From positions 61,756 to 125,755 of the forward strand of contig JAHCAK010000003.1 of assembly GCA_019634955.1 (NCBI GenBank): DNA of 64,000 nucleotides, in the 5' to 3' direction. The position numbers were made by a program, and so were the translations under genes. Origin of the DNA: Burkholderiales bacterium (GTDB taxonomy: Bacteria > Pseudomonadota > Gammaproteobacteria > Burkholderiales > Usitatibacteraceae). Below, piece by piece: positions 10,170 to 19,804 of this stretch; the stretch's first letter is position 1, and each line of letters starts with the position of its first letter. The notes under the pieces were generated by a model. The model had not been told where the DNA came from. It did no database searches and worked only from the letters and a program-made list of their open reading frames with translations.

Positions 10170-11228
10170 TCATCTGACCTTGATTTCGGTCCACAGCCGG
10201 GAGAGGCTGCGGCGCAAGGCCGGGTCGAAGTCGCGCAGCATCTCCAGCCTCGCCAGATCGGCTGCCGGCGGAAAGATGGCCGGCTCGGCGGCGATCTCCG
10301 GGCTGACGAAAGGCATCGCGGCGGCGTTGGGGTTGCCGGCCCCGATCAGGTTCGACACGTCCGCGGCGTTTCGCCCCTCCAGCATGAAGTCGATGAACCG
10401 GTGCGCGAGGTCCGGCCGCCGCCCCGACTTGTGCAGGACGAAGCCGTCCACCGCCAGCACCGCGCCCTCCTTCGGCGTCGTGAAGCCGATCGTGAACGGG
10501 CGCTTGGCCGCCTTCGCATCCTCGCGCGCGCGGAACATGTCGTTGGAGTAGCCGTGCGCCACCCAGATGTTGCCGATGGCGAGATCCTTGATGTAGGTGC
10601 TGTTGGAGAACGCCGCCCAGTAGGGCTTCGCCCGCAGGATCACCGCCTTCGCTTCCGCCCACCGCGCGGGGTCCCTCTCCTGCACCGAGTAGCCGAGGTA
10701 GCGCATCGCGGCACCGAGGAGCTCGCGCTGGCTGTTGAGCACCGTCACCTTTCCGCGGATCCTCTCGAGGTGGCGCGGCTCGAAGATGAGCGCCCAGGTG
10801 TCCGTCGGCAGCCCCAGCTCGCGCAGCTTCTCGCGGTTGTAGCCGAGGAGCGTGATCGAGGTGGCGTAGGGCACGGAGTACTTCCCGCCCGGGTCGTACC
10901 ACGGGTCGCGGTACTCGGGCTTGAGGTTGCCGAGGTTCGAAAGCCTCGACTTGTCGACCGGCCGCAGCGCCCCGCGGCGGATGAGCGACTCCACGGCGTT
11001 GCCGGTGGGCACCAGCAGGTCGTAGCCCGCGGCGCCCGCCTCGAGCTTCGCGAGCATCTCCTCGTTGTCCGAGTAGTAGTCCTGCTTCACGCGGCAGCGG
11101 CAGGCGGCCTCGAACCGCGCGAGCGTCTCCTCGCTCACGTAGTTGTTCCAGTTGTAGAGGTGCAGCACATCCTCGGCGGCCGCTGAACTCGCCAGCACGC
11201 AGGCCAGCGCCGCGAGGAGCCGCCTCAC
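10170..11228 (-). CDS. potD: Polyamine ABC transporter, periplasmic substrate-binding protein
   Basis: A 352-residue PotD/PotF-type binding protein delivering spermidine or putrescine to the inner-membrane importer. GTG 11228 is the start: its GTGA overlaps the potC stop and it opens a signal peptide (VRRLLAALACVLASSAAA). The mature protein starts EDVLHLYNWNNYVSEETL, the hallmark of this subfamily, and includes NEEMLAKLEAGAAGYDLLVPT and the late IDFMLEG region. A longer upstream extension of the frame is only a shadow of potC. Last gene of potABCD. Whether it prefers spermidine or putrescine cannot be decided here. Confidence 0.93.
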   Translation of the reverse strand: MRRLLAALACVLASSAAAEDVLHLYNWNNYVSEETLARFEAACRCRVKQDYYSDNEEMLAKLEAGAAGYDLLVPTGNAVESLIRRGALRPVDKSRLSNLGNLKPEYRDPWYDPGGKYSVPYATSITLLGYNREKLRELGLPTDTWALIFEPRHLERIRGKVTVLNSQRELLGAAMRYLGYSVQERDPARWAEAKAVILRAKPYWAAFSNSTYIKDLAIGNIWVAHGYSNDMFRAREDAKAAKRPFTIGFTTPKEGAVLAVDGFVLHKSGRRPDLAHRFIDFMLEGRNAADVSNLIGAGNPNAAAMPFVSPEIAAEPAIFPPAADLARLEMLRDFDPALRRSLSRLWTEIKVR

Positions 11229-12007
11229 CGCCCCCTCCGCAGGATGTCGGGCGCGAGCCGCGTGGCCGCGAGCACCATCGTGAGCGTGAGCGCCATGAGC
11301 AGCGTGGAGACGGCGTTCACCTCCGGCGTCACCGCCACCTTGATCATGGAGTAGATCTGCAGCGGCAAGGTCGTCACGCCCACGCCAGCGACGAAGAAGG
11401 TGATCACGAAGTCGTCGATGGAGAGCGTGAAGCTCATGAGGAACCCCGCCACCAGCGCGGGCAGGATGAGCGGGAAGGTCACCCGCCGGAAGGTCATCCA
11501 CGGCGTGGCGCCGAGGTCGCGCGCCGCCTCGAGGAGCCCCTCGTCCATGCCCGCGAGCCGCGCGCGCACGATCACCGCCACGAATCCGATGGAGAAGGTC
11601 ACATGCGCGACGAGGATGGAGAAGAACCCCAGCGTGAGGTCGAGCACCTGCCGGAAGAAGAGCAGCAGCGACACGCCCAGCAGGATCTCCGGCATCGCCA
11701 CCGGCGTGAGCACGAGCAGCGGCAGCCACGGCAGGCGCCAGCGCTGCATGGCGATGCCGGCCATGGCGCCCAGCACCGTGGCGAGCGCGGACGACAGCAG
11801 CGCGATGGCGAGCGAGTTGCCGGCGGCGGCGAGCATTTCCCCGTCGGCGAGGAGCTTCCGGTACCACGAGAGCGTGAACCCCACCCACTCGGCGTTGAGG
11901 AGCGAGTCGTTGAAGGAGAAGATCACCACCACCGCGAGCGGCACGTACAGGAACGCGTACACGGCGAGCGAGGCGCCCCAGAGGAGCCACTGCGCGCGCC
12001 GCCTCAC
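11225..12007 (-). CDS. potC: Polyamine ABC transporter permease (PotC/PotI type)
   Basis: A 260-residue inner-membrane permease with about six membrane segments. It begins with a hydrophobic helix YAFLYVPLAVVVIFSFNDS, typical of PotC/PotI. The cytoplasmic EAA loop, which docks on the ATPase, reads EAARDLGATPWMTFRRVTFP. GTG 12007 overlaps the potB stop as GTGA, and its own stop overlaps the potD start in the same way, so translation of the three genes is coupled. Confidence 0.94.
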   Translation of the reverse strand: MRRRAQWLLWGASLAVYAFLYVPLAVVVIFSFNDSLLNAEWVGFTLSWYRKLLADGEMLAAAGNSLAIALLSSALATVLGAMAGIAMQRWRLPWLPLLVLTPVAMPEILLGVSLLLFFRQVLDLTLGFFSILVAHVTFSIGFVAVIVRARLAGMDEGLLEAARDLGATPWMTFRRVTFPLILPALVAGFLMSFTLSIDDFVITFFVAGVGVTTLPLQIYSMIKVAVTPEVNAVSTLLMALTLTMVLAATRLAPDILRRGR

Positions 12008-12858
12008 GACACCGCCTCCGTGCCCTTGAGGCCACGCCGCGAGAGCGCGGCGGCCAGCCCCGCGAGCGCCAGCACCGCGAGGGTCAGCCCGATCGAGAGC
12101 GCCGAGCCCAGCGGCCAGTCGCGGTTGTCGAGGAACTGCTCCTTGATGAGGTTGCCGATGAGCACGTCGCCCGTCCCGCCGAGGAGCTCCGGCACCGCGA
12201 ACATGCCCAGCACGGGGATGAACACCAGCGCGGACCCGGACCAGATTCCCGGCAGGGAGAGCGGGAAGGTCACGCGCCAGAAGCGCGTCCAGGCACCGGC
12301 GCCGAGGTCCTGCGCGGCCTCGAGCAGCGCCGGGTCGTGCTTCTCGAGGTTGGTATAGAGCGGCAGCACCATGAACGGCAGGTGCACGTACACCATCCCG
12401 GCGATGACGGCGAAGGGCGTGTAGAGCAGGTTCGCCGGGCCCAGCAGCATGATCCAGGCGTAGATGCGCACGAGGAAGTTGCTCGCGAAGGGCAGGATCA
12501 CCAGCAGCACGAGCAGGTCGCGGCGCTTGCGCGGGCTCCTCGCGATGAGCCAGGCGAGCGGGTAGGCGAGCGCCACGCAGGCCGCCGTGGTGACGGCGGC
12601 GACCGCGAAGGAGGCGGCGAAGATCTCCGCGTAGACGATGTCGCCCAGCACGAAGCGGTAGGCCTCGAGCGAGAACGCCGCGGCGCCGGCGGCAAGCGGC
12701 ACCAGCCCGCCGAACTCGCCGGGCTCGCGGAAGCTCGCCGCCACGACGATGATCGCCGGCACGAGGAAGAAGGCGAGCAGGAACGCGGTCGGCGGGCCGG
12801 CCACCAGCCAGCGTGTCCAGCGGGATCCGCCCTCGAGGGCTTCGCGGCGTTCATCCAC
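12004..12858 (-). CDS. potB: Polyamine ABC transporter permease (PotB/PotH type)
   Basis: A 284-residue permease partner of PotC with about six membrane segments. The first membrane segment contains FLLAFFLVPAIIVVAASF. The EAA loop reads EAAQDLGAGAWTRFWRVTFP. The late VFIPVLGMFAVPELLGG stretch is characteristic of PotB/PotH. GTG 12858 has GGAG eight bases upstream and overlaps the end of potA by eight bases. Confidence 0.94.
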   Translation of the reverse strand: MDERREALEGGSRWTRWLVAGPPTAFLLAFFLVPAIIVVAASFREPGEFGGLVPLAAGAAAFSLEAYRFVLGDIVYAEIFAASFAVAAVTTAACVALAYPLAWLIARSPRKRRDLLVLLVILPFASNFLVRIYAWIMLLGPANLLYTPFAVIAGMVYVHLPFMVLPLYTNLEKHDPALLEAAQDLGAGAWTRFWRVTFPLSLPGIWSGSALVFIPVLGMFAVPELLGGTGDVLIGNLIKEQFLDNRDWPLGSALSIGLTLAVLALAGLAAALSRRGLKGTEAVS

Positions 12859-13936
12859 GGAGGAAAACTCCGGCGTCGTGCCGCCACGCGACCGTCACGG
12901 CGTCGCCCGCCTTGAAGAGCTTCGCCCGCCCGGGCGCCGCATTGGCGAGCAGGGCCTCGATGACGGGCCCGGCCTCGAGCTGCACCTTGTAGAGCGTCAC
13001 GTCGCCCAGGTAGAGGAGCTCCCTCACCGTGCCGGGGAATCGGTTGCGCAGTTCCACGGTCTCGCCGCGCGCCGCCACGCGCACCAGCTCGGGGCGCAAC
13101 GCCAGCACGCCGCGCTCGCCCGGCACCACCCCGTTGCCGGGCTCGGCCGCGAGGTCGCCCAGCGCCGGCGAGCGCAGCCCCGCGTGGCCGTGGGAGTTGC
13201 CCGTCACCTCCACGTCGACGAGGTTGATCTTGCCGATGAAGTCGGCGACGAAGCGGCTCGCGGGCGCGGTGTAGAGGCGCTCGGGCGTGTCCAGCTGCTC
13301 GACGCGGCCGCGGTTCATGACGGCGATGCGGTGCGAGAGCGCGAGCGCCTCCTGCTGGGCGTGGGTGACGAAGACGAAGGTCACGCCCACGTCGCGCTGC
13401 AGGTTGATGAGCTCGACCTGCATCTCCTCGCGCAGCTTCGCGTCGAGCGCCCCCAGCGGCTCGTCGAGGAGCAGCAGGCGCGGCCGGTTCACGAGGCCGC
13501 GCGCGAGGGCCACGCGCTGCTTCTGCCCGCCGGAGAGCTCGTGCGGGTACGCCCCTCCCTTCTCCTCGAGGTGCACGAGCGCCAGCGTCTCCGCCACCCG
13601 GCGGGCGATCTCCCCGCGCGGCTTGCCGGCCATCTCGAGGGGGAAGGCGATGTTGCCCGCGACCGTCATGTGCGGGAAGAGCGCGTAGCTCTGGAAGACG
13701 GTGTGGACGGGGCGCTTCTCGGGAGGGATGCCTGCGAGCGGCCGGCCGTCGAGGAAAAGCGCCCCCTGGTCGGGCTCGTCGAACCCCGCGATCATGCGCA
13801 GCAGAGTGGTCTTGCCGCAGCCGGATGGCCCCAGCAGCGTGAAGAACTCGCCCGCCTCGATGGCAAGGCTCACCCCGTCGACGGCCACCAGGTCGCCGAA
13901 GCGGCGCGTGACGCCCTTGATCTCCAGGAGAGGCAT
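12851..13936 (-). CDS. potA: Polyamine ABC transporter ATP-binding protein
   Basis: A 361-residue ATPase energising the PotBC permease. Walker A is GPSGCGKTT (about residues 34-42), the signature is LSGGQKQRVALARG, and Walker B is LLLLDEPLGALD followed by the switch histidine in VFVTHAQQEAL. The C-terminal 120 residues form a TOBE-type regulatory domain. The gene order ATPase, permease, permease, binding protein equals potABCD of enterobacteria. The start lies just downstream of a GGGGAC/GTCCCC palindromic repeat and has no clear Shine-Dalgarno sequence. Confidence 0.95.
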   Translation of the reverse strand: MPLLEIKGVTRRFGDLVAVDGVSLAIEAGEFFTLLGPSGCGKTTLLRMIAGFDEPDQGALFLDGRPLAGIPPEKRPVHTVFQSYALFPHMTVAGNIAFPLEMAGKPRGEIARRVAETLALVHLEEKGGAYPHELSGGQKQRVALARGLVNRPRLLLLDEPLGALDAKLREEMQVELINLQRDVGVTFVFVTHAQQEALALSHRIAVMNRGRVEQLDTPERLYTAPASRFVADFIGKINLVDVEVTGNSHGHAGLRSPALGDLAAEPGNGVVPGERGVLALRPELVRVAARGETVELRNRFPGTVRELLYLGDVTLYKVQLEAGPVIEALLANAAPGRAKLFKAGDAVTVAWRHDAGVFLRG

Positions 13937-13942
13937 GGGGAC

Positions 13943-13983
13943 GGCTGGGGACCGTCCCCGGTCCTGGGGGACTGTCCCCAGCC
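13943..13983. repeat. Paired GGGGACNGTCCCC palindromes
   Basis: Two 13-base near-palindromes, GGGGACCGTCCCC (13947-13959) and GGGGACTGTCCCC (13967-13979), lie head to tail in the short gap between the prolyl oligopeptidase stop and the potA start. They resemble extragenic palindromic repeats seen in many proteobacterial genomes. An effect on mRNA structure at the potA start is possible. Confidence 0.6.
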
Positions 13984-14032
13984 GATTCTGGGCCTCCGCC
14001 GCCTGGCGGGATTGCTTCAGGTCAAGCGCCTG

Positions 14033-16105
14033 TTACATCAGGGACTTGGCGAAGAAGGTGTAGATGAAGGCCCAGGTGTAGGCCGTCTGGGCGGGCGTGG
14101 TGCCGGAGCCGTGGCCACCCTCGGTGTACTCGAAGTAGGTGGTGTCGTAGCCGAACTGCTGCATGCGCGCGGCCATCTTGCGGGCGTGCCCCGGGTGGAC
14201 GCGGTCGTCGCGCGTGGAGGTGGTGATGAGCATCTTCGGGTAGGCCCGCCCGCGCAGCACGTTCTGGTACGGCGAGTACTTCGAGATGAAGGCCCAGTCC
14301 TCCGGCTTGTCGGGGTCGCCGTACTCGCCCATCCAGGAATGGCCCGCGAGCAGCTTGTGGTAGCGCTTCATGTCCATGAGCGGCACGGTGGCCACCACGG
14401 CGCCGAAGAGCTCCGGCCGCTGCAGCATCGTCGCGCTCACGAGGAGCCCGCCTTGGCTGCCGCCGAGGATGCCCAGCTTCGCCGGCGAGGTCACCTTGCG
14501 GCGGATGAGGTCCTCGGCCACGGCCGCGTAGTCGTCGTGCGTCTTCTGCCGGCCCTCGCGCCGCGCGACGCGGTTCCATTCGGGGCCGAACTCGCTGCCG
14601 CCGCGCAGGTTCGAGAGCACCCAGACGCCGCCCTTGGCGAGCCAGCCGTTGCCCACGAAGCCCGAGTAGGTGGGCACCTGCGAGACCTCGAAGCCGCCGT
14701 AGCCGTAGAGGATGGTCGGGTTCGTCCCGTCCGCCTTCGCGTCCTTGCGCATGACCTGGAAGTACGGGATCTTCGTGCCGTCCTTCGAAGTCGCCTCGTG
14801 CTGCGTGACGGCGAGGTTGGAAGCGTCGAAGAAGTCCGGCAGGCTCTTGAGCTTCTCGCGGGCATCCGTGCCGCCCTTCGCCAGGTGCAGCGTCGTGGGG
14901 GTGGTGAAGCCCGTCACGAAGAGGAAGTAGTCGTCGCTCTCGCGCCGGTCGAAGGCCGCCGCGCCCAGGTTCGAGAGCTTCGGCGCGTCCACGTCGCGCT
15001 TCGTCCACTTGCCGTCCTCGCCGCGGCGCGCCTCGACGAGCCGGCTCGAGACGTTGTCGAGGAGGTCCAGCAGCACCATCGACTTGAGCGGCACGAAGGC
15101 GTCGAGCGAGACGCGCGGCCCCGGCGCGAAGAGCACGTCGAAGCCCCGGTCGCCGCCCAGGAATTTCTCGAGCGGCAGGGCGAGCAGCGACCCGGCCGCG
15201 TACGCCGTCGCCGCGGGCTGCCAGTCCTCGCGAAGCCGCACGTAGAGCCAGCCTGCCGTGACGGAGGCATCCACCGTGTCCGGCAGCTCCAGCTTCGCGA
15301 GCTTGCCGTCGCGCACCACGAAGGCCTCGTTGCGGCGGGTCGAGATCACGCGCGTCACCATCTCCACGCGGCCGTCCTTCTCGTGCGTGACCGAGGGCCA
15401 GGCGCCGATGTCGTCCTCCGACACCTCGAAGACGGGGGCCGCGTCCGCGAGCGCCTGCCCTCGCGCGAGCCGCTTCACCTGCCGCGGGTAGCCCGACTTC
15501 GTGAGCGTGCCGGGCCCGAAGTCGCGCGAGACGTAGATCGCGTCCTCGTCGATCCAGGCCACGCCGCCCTTGGACTGGGGCAGGCGGAAGCCGCCCGCCA
15601 CGAACGCCTTCTTCACGAGATCGAACTCGCGGATCTCGACCGCGTCGCTGCCGCCGCGAGAGATCGACACGAGGCAGCGCTCGTACTTCGGGAAGAGGCA
15701 GGTGGCGCCCTTCCAGGCCCACTGCTCCTTCTCGTCGGCCGAGAGCCGGTCGAGGTCGAGGACCGTCTCCCACCGCGGCTCGGCCTTGCGGTATTCCTCG
15801 AGCGTCGTGCGCCGCCACAGGCCGCGCGGGTTGGCCGCGTCCTGCCAGTAGTTGTAGAGGTGGGGCCCGAGCTTCGCCACGGTGGGGATGCGCTCGCGGG
15901 AGGTCGCGATCTCCGTGAACCGGTTGAGGAGCGGGTGGAAGCCGCGGTCCTTCTCGATCTCCGGGCGGCTCCTCGCGTTCTGGTCGGTCACCCACTTCAT
16001 GGCCCGTTCGCCGGAGACCTCCTCCAGCCAGAGGTAGGGGTCTTCGTCCTGGGCGACGGCGGCTGCGGAGAGGGTCATGGCGAGGGCGGCGAGGAGTCGC
16101 TTCAT
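14033..16105 (-). CDS. Prolyl oligopeptidase family serine peptidase (S9A), exported
   Basis: A 690-residue two-domain peptidase that cleaves short peptides, typically after proline. The start at ATG 16105 opens a signal peptide (MKRLLAALAMTLSAAAVAQ), so the enzyme is probably periplasmic. A beta-propeller of about 380 residues follows, beginning DPYLWLEE as in the family, and then the alpha/beta-hydrolase domain. The catalytic Ser is in GGSQGGLL, the Asp in TSTRDDRVHPGHA and the His in EGGHGSG near the C-terminus. The stop lies upstream of potA on the same strand, and lysC lies upstream of it. Confidence 0.93.
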   Translation of the reverse strand: MKRLLAALAMTLSAAAVAQDEDPYLWLEEVSGERAMKWVTDQNARSRPEIEKDRGFHPLLNRFTEIATSRERIPTVAKLGPHLYNYWQDAANPRGLWRRTTLEEYRKAEPRWETVLDLDRLSADEKEQWAWKGATCLFPKYERCLVSISRGGSDAVEIREFDLVKKAFVAGGFRLPQSKGGVAWIDEDAIYVSRDFGPGTLTKSGYPRQVKRLARGQALADAAPVFEVSEDDIGAWPSVTHEKDGRVEMVTRVISTRRNEAFVVRDGKLAKLELPDTVDASVTAGWLYVRLREDWQPAATAYAAGSLLALPLEKFLGGDRGFDVLFAPGPRVSLDAFVPLKSMVLLDLLDNVSSRLVEARRGEDGKWTKRDVDAPKLSNLGAAAFDRRESDDYFLFVTGFTTPTTLHLAKGGTDAREKLKSLPDFFDASNLAVTQHEATSKDGTKIPYFQVMRKDAKADGTNPTILYGYGGFEVSQVPTYSGFVGNGWLAKGGVWVLSNLRGGSEFGPEWNRVARREGRQKTHDDYAAVAEDLIRRKVTSPAKLGILGGSQGGLLVSATMLQRPELFGAVVATVPLMDMKRYHKLLAGHSWMGEYGDPDKPEDWAFISKYSPYQNVLRGRAYPKMLITTSTRDDRVHPGHARKMAARMQQFGYDTTYFEYTEGGHGSGTTPAQTAYTWAFIYTFFAKSLM

Positions 16106-16159
16106 GGGCGGGGTCCGGGAAATGAAAACGGCGCGGCGGATCGTGTCCGCTCGCGCCGC

Positions 16160-16165
16160 ATTATA
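16160..16165 (-). promoter_or_regulatory. -10 box for the prolyl oligopeptidase gene
   Basis: A perfect TATAAT on the minus strand lies in the 92-base gap between the lysC stop and the peptidase start. It is flanked by GC-rich inverted repeats: GGGGCGCCCGCGCGGGCCCC on the lysC side, and a GGCGCG/CGCGCC stem on the other. The -35 position (CGGGGC) is poor, so the call rests on the -10 alone. Confidence 0.35.
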
Positions 16166-16197
16166 CGGGGGCCCGCGCGGGCGCCCCGGGAGGGCCG

Positions 16198-17457
<1,260 letters not shown>

Positions 17458-17520
17458 GGGAAAGCCTGTTCTTCTCTGGCGGGAGGGGGGCGAAACCCGC
17501 ATTTTACCCCGGCCGGCGAG

Positions 17521-17541
17521 GGATTGTGCAGTGCACAATCC
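17521..17541. repeat. Perfect 21-base palindrome between a secreted-protein gene and lysC
   Basis: GGATTGTGCA, one central base and TGCACAATCC form a perfect inverted repeat with 10-base arms. It lies six bases beyond the stop of the upstream gene and 64 bases ahead of lysC. It could be an operator for lysC or a hairpin ending the upstream transcript; no T-run follows. Confidence 0.5.
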
Positions 17542-17547
17542 GGGGCG

Positions 17548-18546
17548 TCAGCGCACGTCGGTCGCCAGCACGCGCAGCTCGTCGGCGAAGGCGCTCTTCG
17601 CCCGCGTCTCGCGCAGCTTCTCGAGGAAAGTGACCTTCACCGCGTCGTTGCCGGGCCAGACGGTCTCCAGCCAGTTCATGCCGGCGGCCGCGTGCCCGGT
17701 GTAGGCATAGCGGTTCATCTCGGCGGCCACCGCCGAGAGCACGCCCGTGGCCACGTAGTCCTCCCACTTCACCTTGTCGGCGGAGCGCTCGGTCTTGATC
17801 TCGCGCAGCTTCGCCTGGATCTCGGCCGTGCGGGCCTTGCGCTTGGCGCCCGTGAACTCGCCGCAGCGCTCCTTGAGCCAGGGGTTGGCGGTCGCGGCCG
17901 GCTGCCCGCACACGGGTGGCGCCATGCCCGGCAGCCGCGTGCGCATGAGGTCCTGCGCGAACTGGAACTTCCCCTTCGGCGAGACCTCCAGCACCACCAT
18001 CGGGAAGTAGGAGTTCGAGTAGGGGGCGAACACGGTGGCCGTGGAATCGTCGGCGGAGATCATGATCGGCGTCTTGCGGCCGGGCAGGTCCATGAAATCC
18101 GTGCCGCCCACGTTCCGGGCCGGGTAGACCGCCTGGCGGCGGACCTGCGGCTTGAGGCGCATGACGTAGTGCGTCGTGCAGCAGTGCGCGCCCCCGGAGA
18201 AACCGGAGAAGTGCAGCTGCGGCTGGGCGCTCCCGTCGAGGTCGCGGCCCAGCGAGTGGAGGGTGAACTTCAGCGCGGGCTCGAGGAGGTCCTTCGGATT
18301 CGACTGCCACGCGAGCTTGCCCTTGGCGAAGACGACGACACGCTCCTGCGCGCCCGCCATGTCCTTCGCCCCCTTCACCCGGGCGACGACGGCCTGGAAC
18401 TCCTGGAACTCCTTGGAGGCGGCCGCCTCCAGCCCCTGCGACTCGAGCCACGCCGCGAGGTCCGGCGGCGCGGGGGCGGCGGCGGGCGGGGCCGCGAGCG
18501 CGGGCAGGCAGGCGCAGGCGGCGAGGGCGTTCAGGATGCGGCGCAT
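17548..18546 (-). CDS. Secreted protein of unknown function
   Basis: A 332-residue protein that I do not recognise. ATG 18546 is preceded by AGGGAG and starts a signal peptide ([19 protein letters not shown]). The mature part has an alanine/proline-rich linker and then a globular domain. That domain has a central [15 protein letters not shown] segment with adjacent cysteines, a beta-rich stretch, and a helical C-terminal third with a CGQ...C pair. FSGGAHCC resembles secreted proteins that bind or report surface state, but this is not enough for a function. It begins 17 bases after tRNA-Ser(UGA) with no visible terminator between, so read-through transcription is likely. Confidence 0.8.
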   Translation of the reverse strand: MRRILNALAACACLPALAAPPAAAPAPPDLAAWLESQGLEAAASKEFQEFQAVVARVKGAKDMAGAQERVVVFAKGKLAWQSNPKDLLEPALKFTLHSLGRDLDGSAQPQLHFSGFSGGAHCCTTHYVMRLKPQVRRQAVYPARNVGGTDFMDLPGRKTPIMISADDSTATVFAPYSNSYFPMVVLEVSPKGKFQFAQDLMRTRLPGMAPPVCGQPAATANPWLKERCGEFTGAKRKARTAEIQAKLREIKTERSADKVKWEDYVATGVLSAVAAEMNRYAYTGHAAAGMNWLETVWPGNDAVKVTFLEKLRETRAKSAFADELRVLATDVR

Positions 18547-18563
18547 GGTGTTCTCCCTGGCGG

Positions 18564-18653
18564 TGGCGGAGGGTGTGAGATTCGAACTCACGAACAGGTC
18601 TCCCTGTTGCCGGTTTTCAAGACCGGTGCCTTAAACCGCTCGGCCAACCCTCC
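18564..18653 (-). tRNA. tRNA-Ser (anticodon UGA)
   Basis: A 90-nt type II tRNA with encoded CCA. The acceptor stem starts GGAGGGT and closes with ACCCTCC. The anticodon stem CCGGT/ACCGG encloses CTTGAAA, giving anticodon UGA. It has a long variable arm and a GAGTTCGAATCTC T arm. It reads UCA and other UCN codons. It is the second serine tRNA in 8.5 kb. Confidence 0.97.
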
Positions 18654-18724
18654 CAAGGGCGAATGTTAGGGGTTTTCCGGGAATCGCGAGTGACGCCCGG
18701 TGTGGAGCGGCTGCGAACGGGGAA

Positions 18725-18860
18725 TTTCAACGCAGAGGGCGCAGAGAACGCAGAGAACGCCCAAGTCGATGACCAGGATCGCTGCCGGAACCAACATCTT
18801 CGAGAAGGGCCTTTCCGTTCTCTGCGCCCTCTGCGCTCTCCGCGCCCTCTGAGTTGGAAT
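18725..18860. repeat. Inverted-repeat element with CGCAGAG subunits
   Basis: The left arm (about 18725-18762) is built from repeated CGCAGAGnnCGCAGAG units and starts TTTCAACGCAGAGGG. The right arm (about 18816-18860) is its imperfect inverse, ending CCCTCTGAGTTGGAA. The interior is about 50 bases and non-coding. It resembles the other three inverted-repeat elements of the window in design, with a different subunit. Together with the AT-rich BI-1 promoter region it fills the 390-base gap between tRNA-Ser(UGA) and the next gene. Confidence 0.7.
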
Positions 18861-18963
18861 CCTCCAGCCAGAATCCATGTAAATAATTGATTTGTTGATG
18901 TTTTTACATTTTTCTCTTTCCCGCTGGCGCGGAGACCATTGTGGAACCCAATACGAACCTTTC

Positions 18964-18992
18964 TTGAAACTTACGCGGTTAATCCCTACTCT
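18964..18992 (+). promoter_or_regulatory. Possible promoter of the Bax-inhibitor-1 family gene
   Basis: TTGAAA (18964-18969) and TACTCT (18987-18992) are spaced by 17 bases in a markedly AT-rich stretch (18879-19000). The -10 matches only three consensus positions. A small inverted repeat CGGTC/GACCG follows in the 50-base leader. Confidence 0.35.
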
Positions 18993-19043
18993 AACCGTCG
19001 GTCAATTTCGACCGGCATTCGCACACGACTGGAGCCAGAACCT

Positions 19044-19739
19044 ATGCAACCGACCCCGATGATGACGCCCGCCTCGCCTTCGCAGACGATCGCGTCGGCG
19101 CAGAACCGGGTCCTTCGCAACACCTACGCCCTGCTCGCCCTCTCCCTCGTGCCGACCGTGATCGGCGCGTGGATCGGCGTGCAGACGAACTTCTCGTTCT
19201 TCTCCGGCAGCCCGGCCATCGGCTTCATCGCGTTCCTCGCGATCGCCTTCGGCTTCATGTTCGCCATCGAGAAGACGAAGAACAGCGGCGTGGGCGTGGC
19301 CGTCCTCCTCGGCTTCACCTTCTTCATGGGCCTCATGCTCTCGCGCATGCTGGGCGTGGTGCTGGGCTTCCGCAACGGCGCGGCCCTCATCGGCCTGGCC
19401 GGCGGCGGCACGGCGGTCATCTTCGCCGTGATGGCCGCGCTCGCGGGCTCGATCAAGCGCGACCTCTCCGGGATGGGCAAGGCGCTCTTCATCGGCATGA
19501 TCATGCTGCTGGTGGCCGCCTTCGCCAACATCTTCCTGCAGATGCCGGCGCTCATGATCGCGATCTCGGTCATCGCGGTGGGCATCTTCTCGGCCTTCCT
19601 GCTCTACGACCTCAACCGCGTCATCACGGGCGGCGAGACGAACTACATCTCGGCCACGCTCGCGGTGTACCTGAGCCTGTACAACATCTTCGCGAACCTG
19701 CTCGCGCTGCTGGGCATCTTCGGCGGCGACCGCGAGTAA
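19044..19739 (+). CDS. Bax inhibitor-1 / YccA-YbhL family membrane protein
   Basis: A 231-residue inner-membrane protein with seven predicted membrane segments. The cytoplasmic N-terminus of about 25 residues leads into QNRVLRNTYALLALSL, typical of this family. The last helices carry LLYDLNRVITGGETNYISATLAVYLSLYN-type features, including the conserved aspartate. Family members act as pH-gated ion leak channels or modulate membrane protease FtsH; which applies here is unknown. ATG 19044 is preceded by GGAG. The frame extends upstream without a good ribosome site. A strong terminator follows the stop. Confidence 0.92.
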   Translation: MQPTPMMTPASPSQTIASAQNRVLRNTYALLALSLVPTVIGAWIGVQTNFSFFSGSPAIGFIAFLAIAFGFMFAIEKTKNSGVGVAVLLGFTFFMGLMLSRMLGVVLGFRNGAALIGLAGGGTAVIFAVMAALAGSIKRDLSGMGKALFIGMIMLLVAAFANIFLQMPALMIAISVIAVGIFSAFLLYDLNRVITGGETNYISATLAVYLSLYNIFANLLALLGIFGGDRE

Positions 19740-19760
19740 GTCTCTCGCGCTTCGCGGAAG

Positions 19761-19789
19761 GGGGCGGCTTCGGCCGCCCCTCTTCTTTT
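19761..19789 (+). terminator. Rho-independent terminator of the BI-1 family gene
   Basis: The 8-bp stem GGGGCGGC/GCCGCCCC (19761-19768 with 19773-19780) closes on a stable TTCG tetraloop and is followed by TCTTCTTTT. It starts 21 bases after the stop codon. Confidence 0.9.
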
Positions 19790-19804
19790 CCGGCTTCGCC
19801 GGAT

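Noticed and set aside
17458..17547. Lysine riboswitch ahead of lysC
   Set aside because: The 90-base gap is too short for the known lysine riboswitch, and only a simple palindrome is present.
18725..18860. CRISPR array
   Set aside because: The repeated CGCAGAG units are contiguous and inverted, with no unique spacers and no cas gene in the window.
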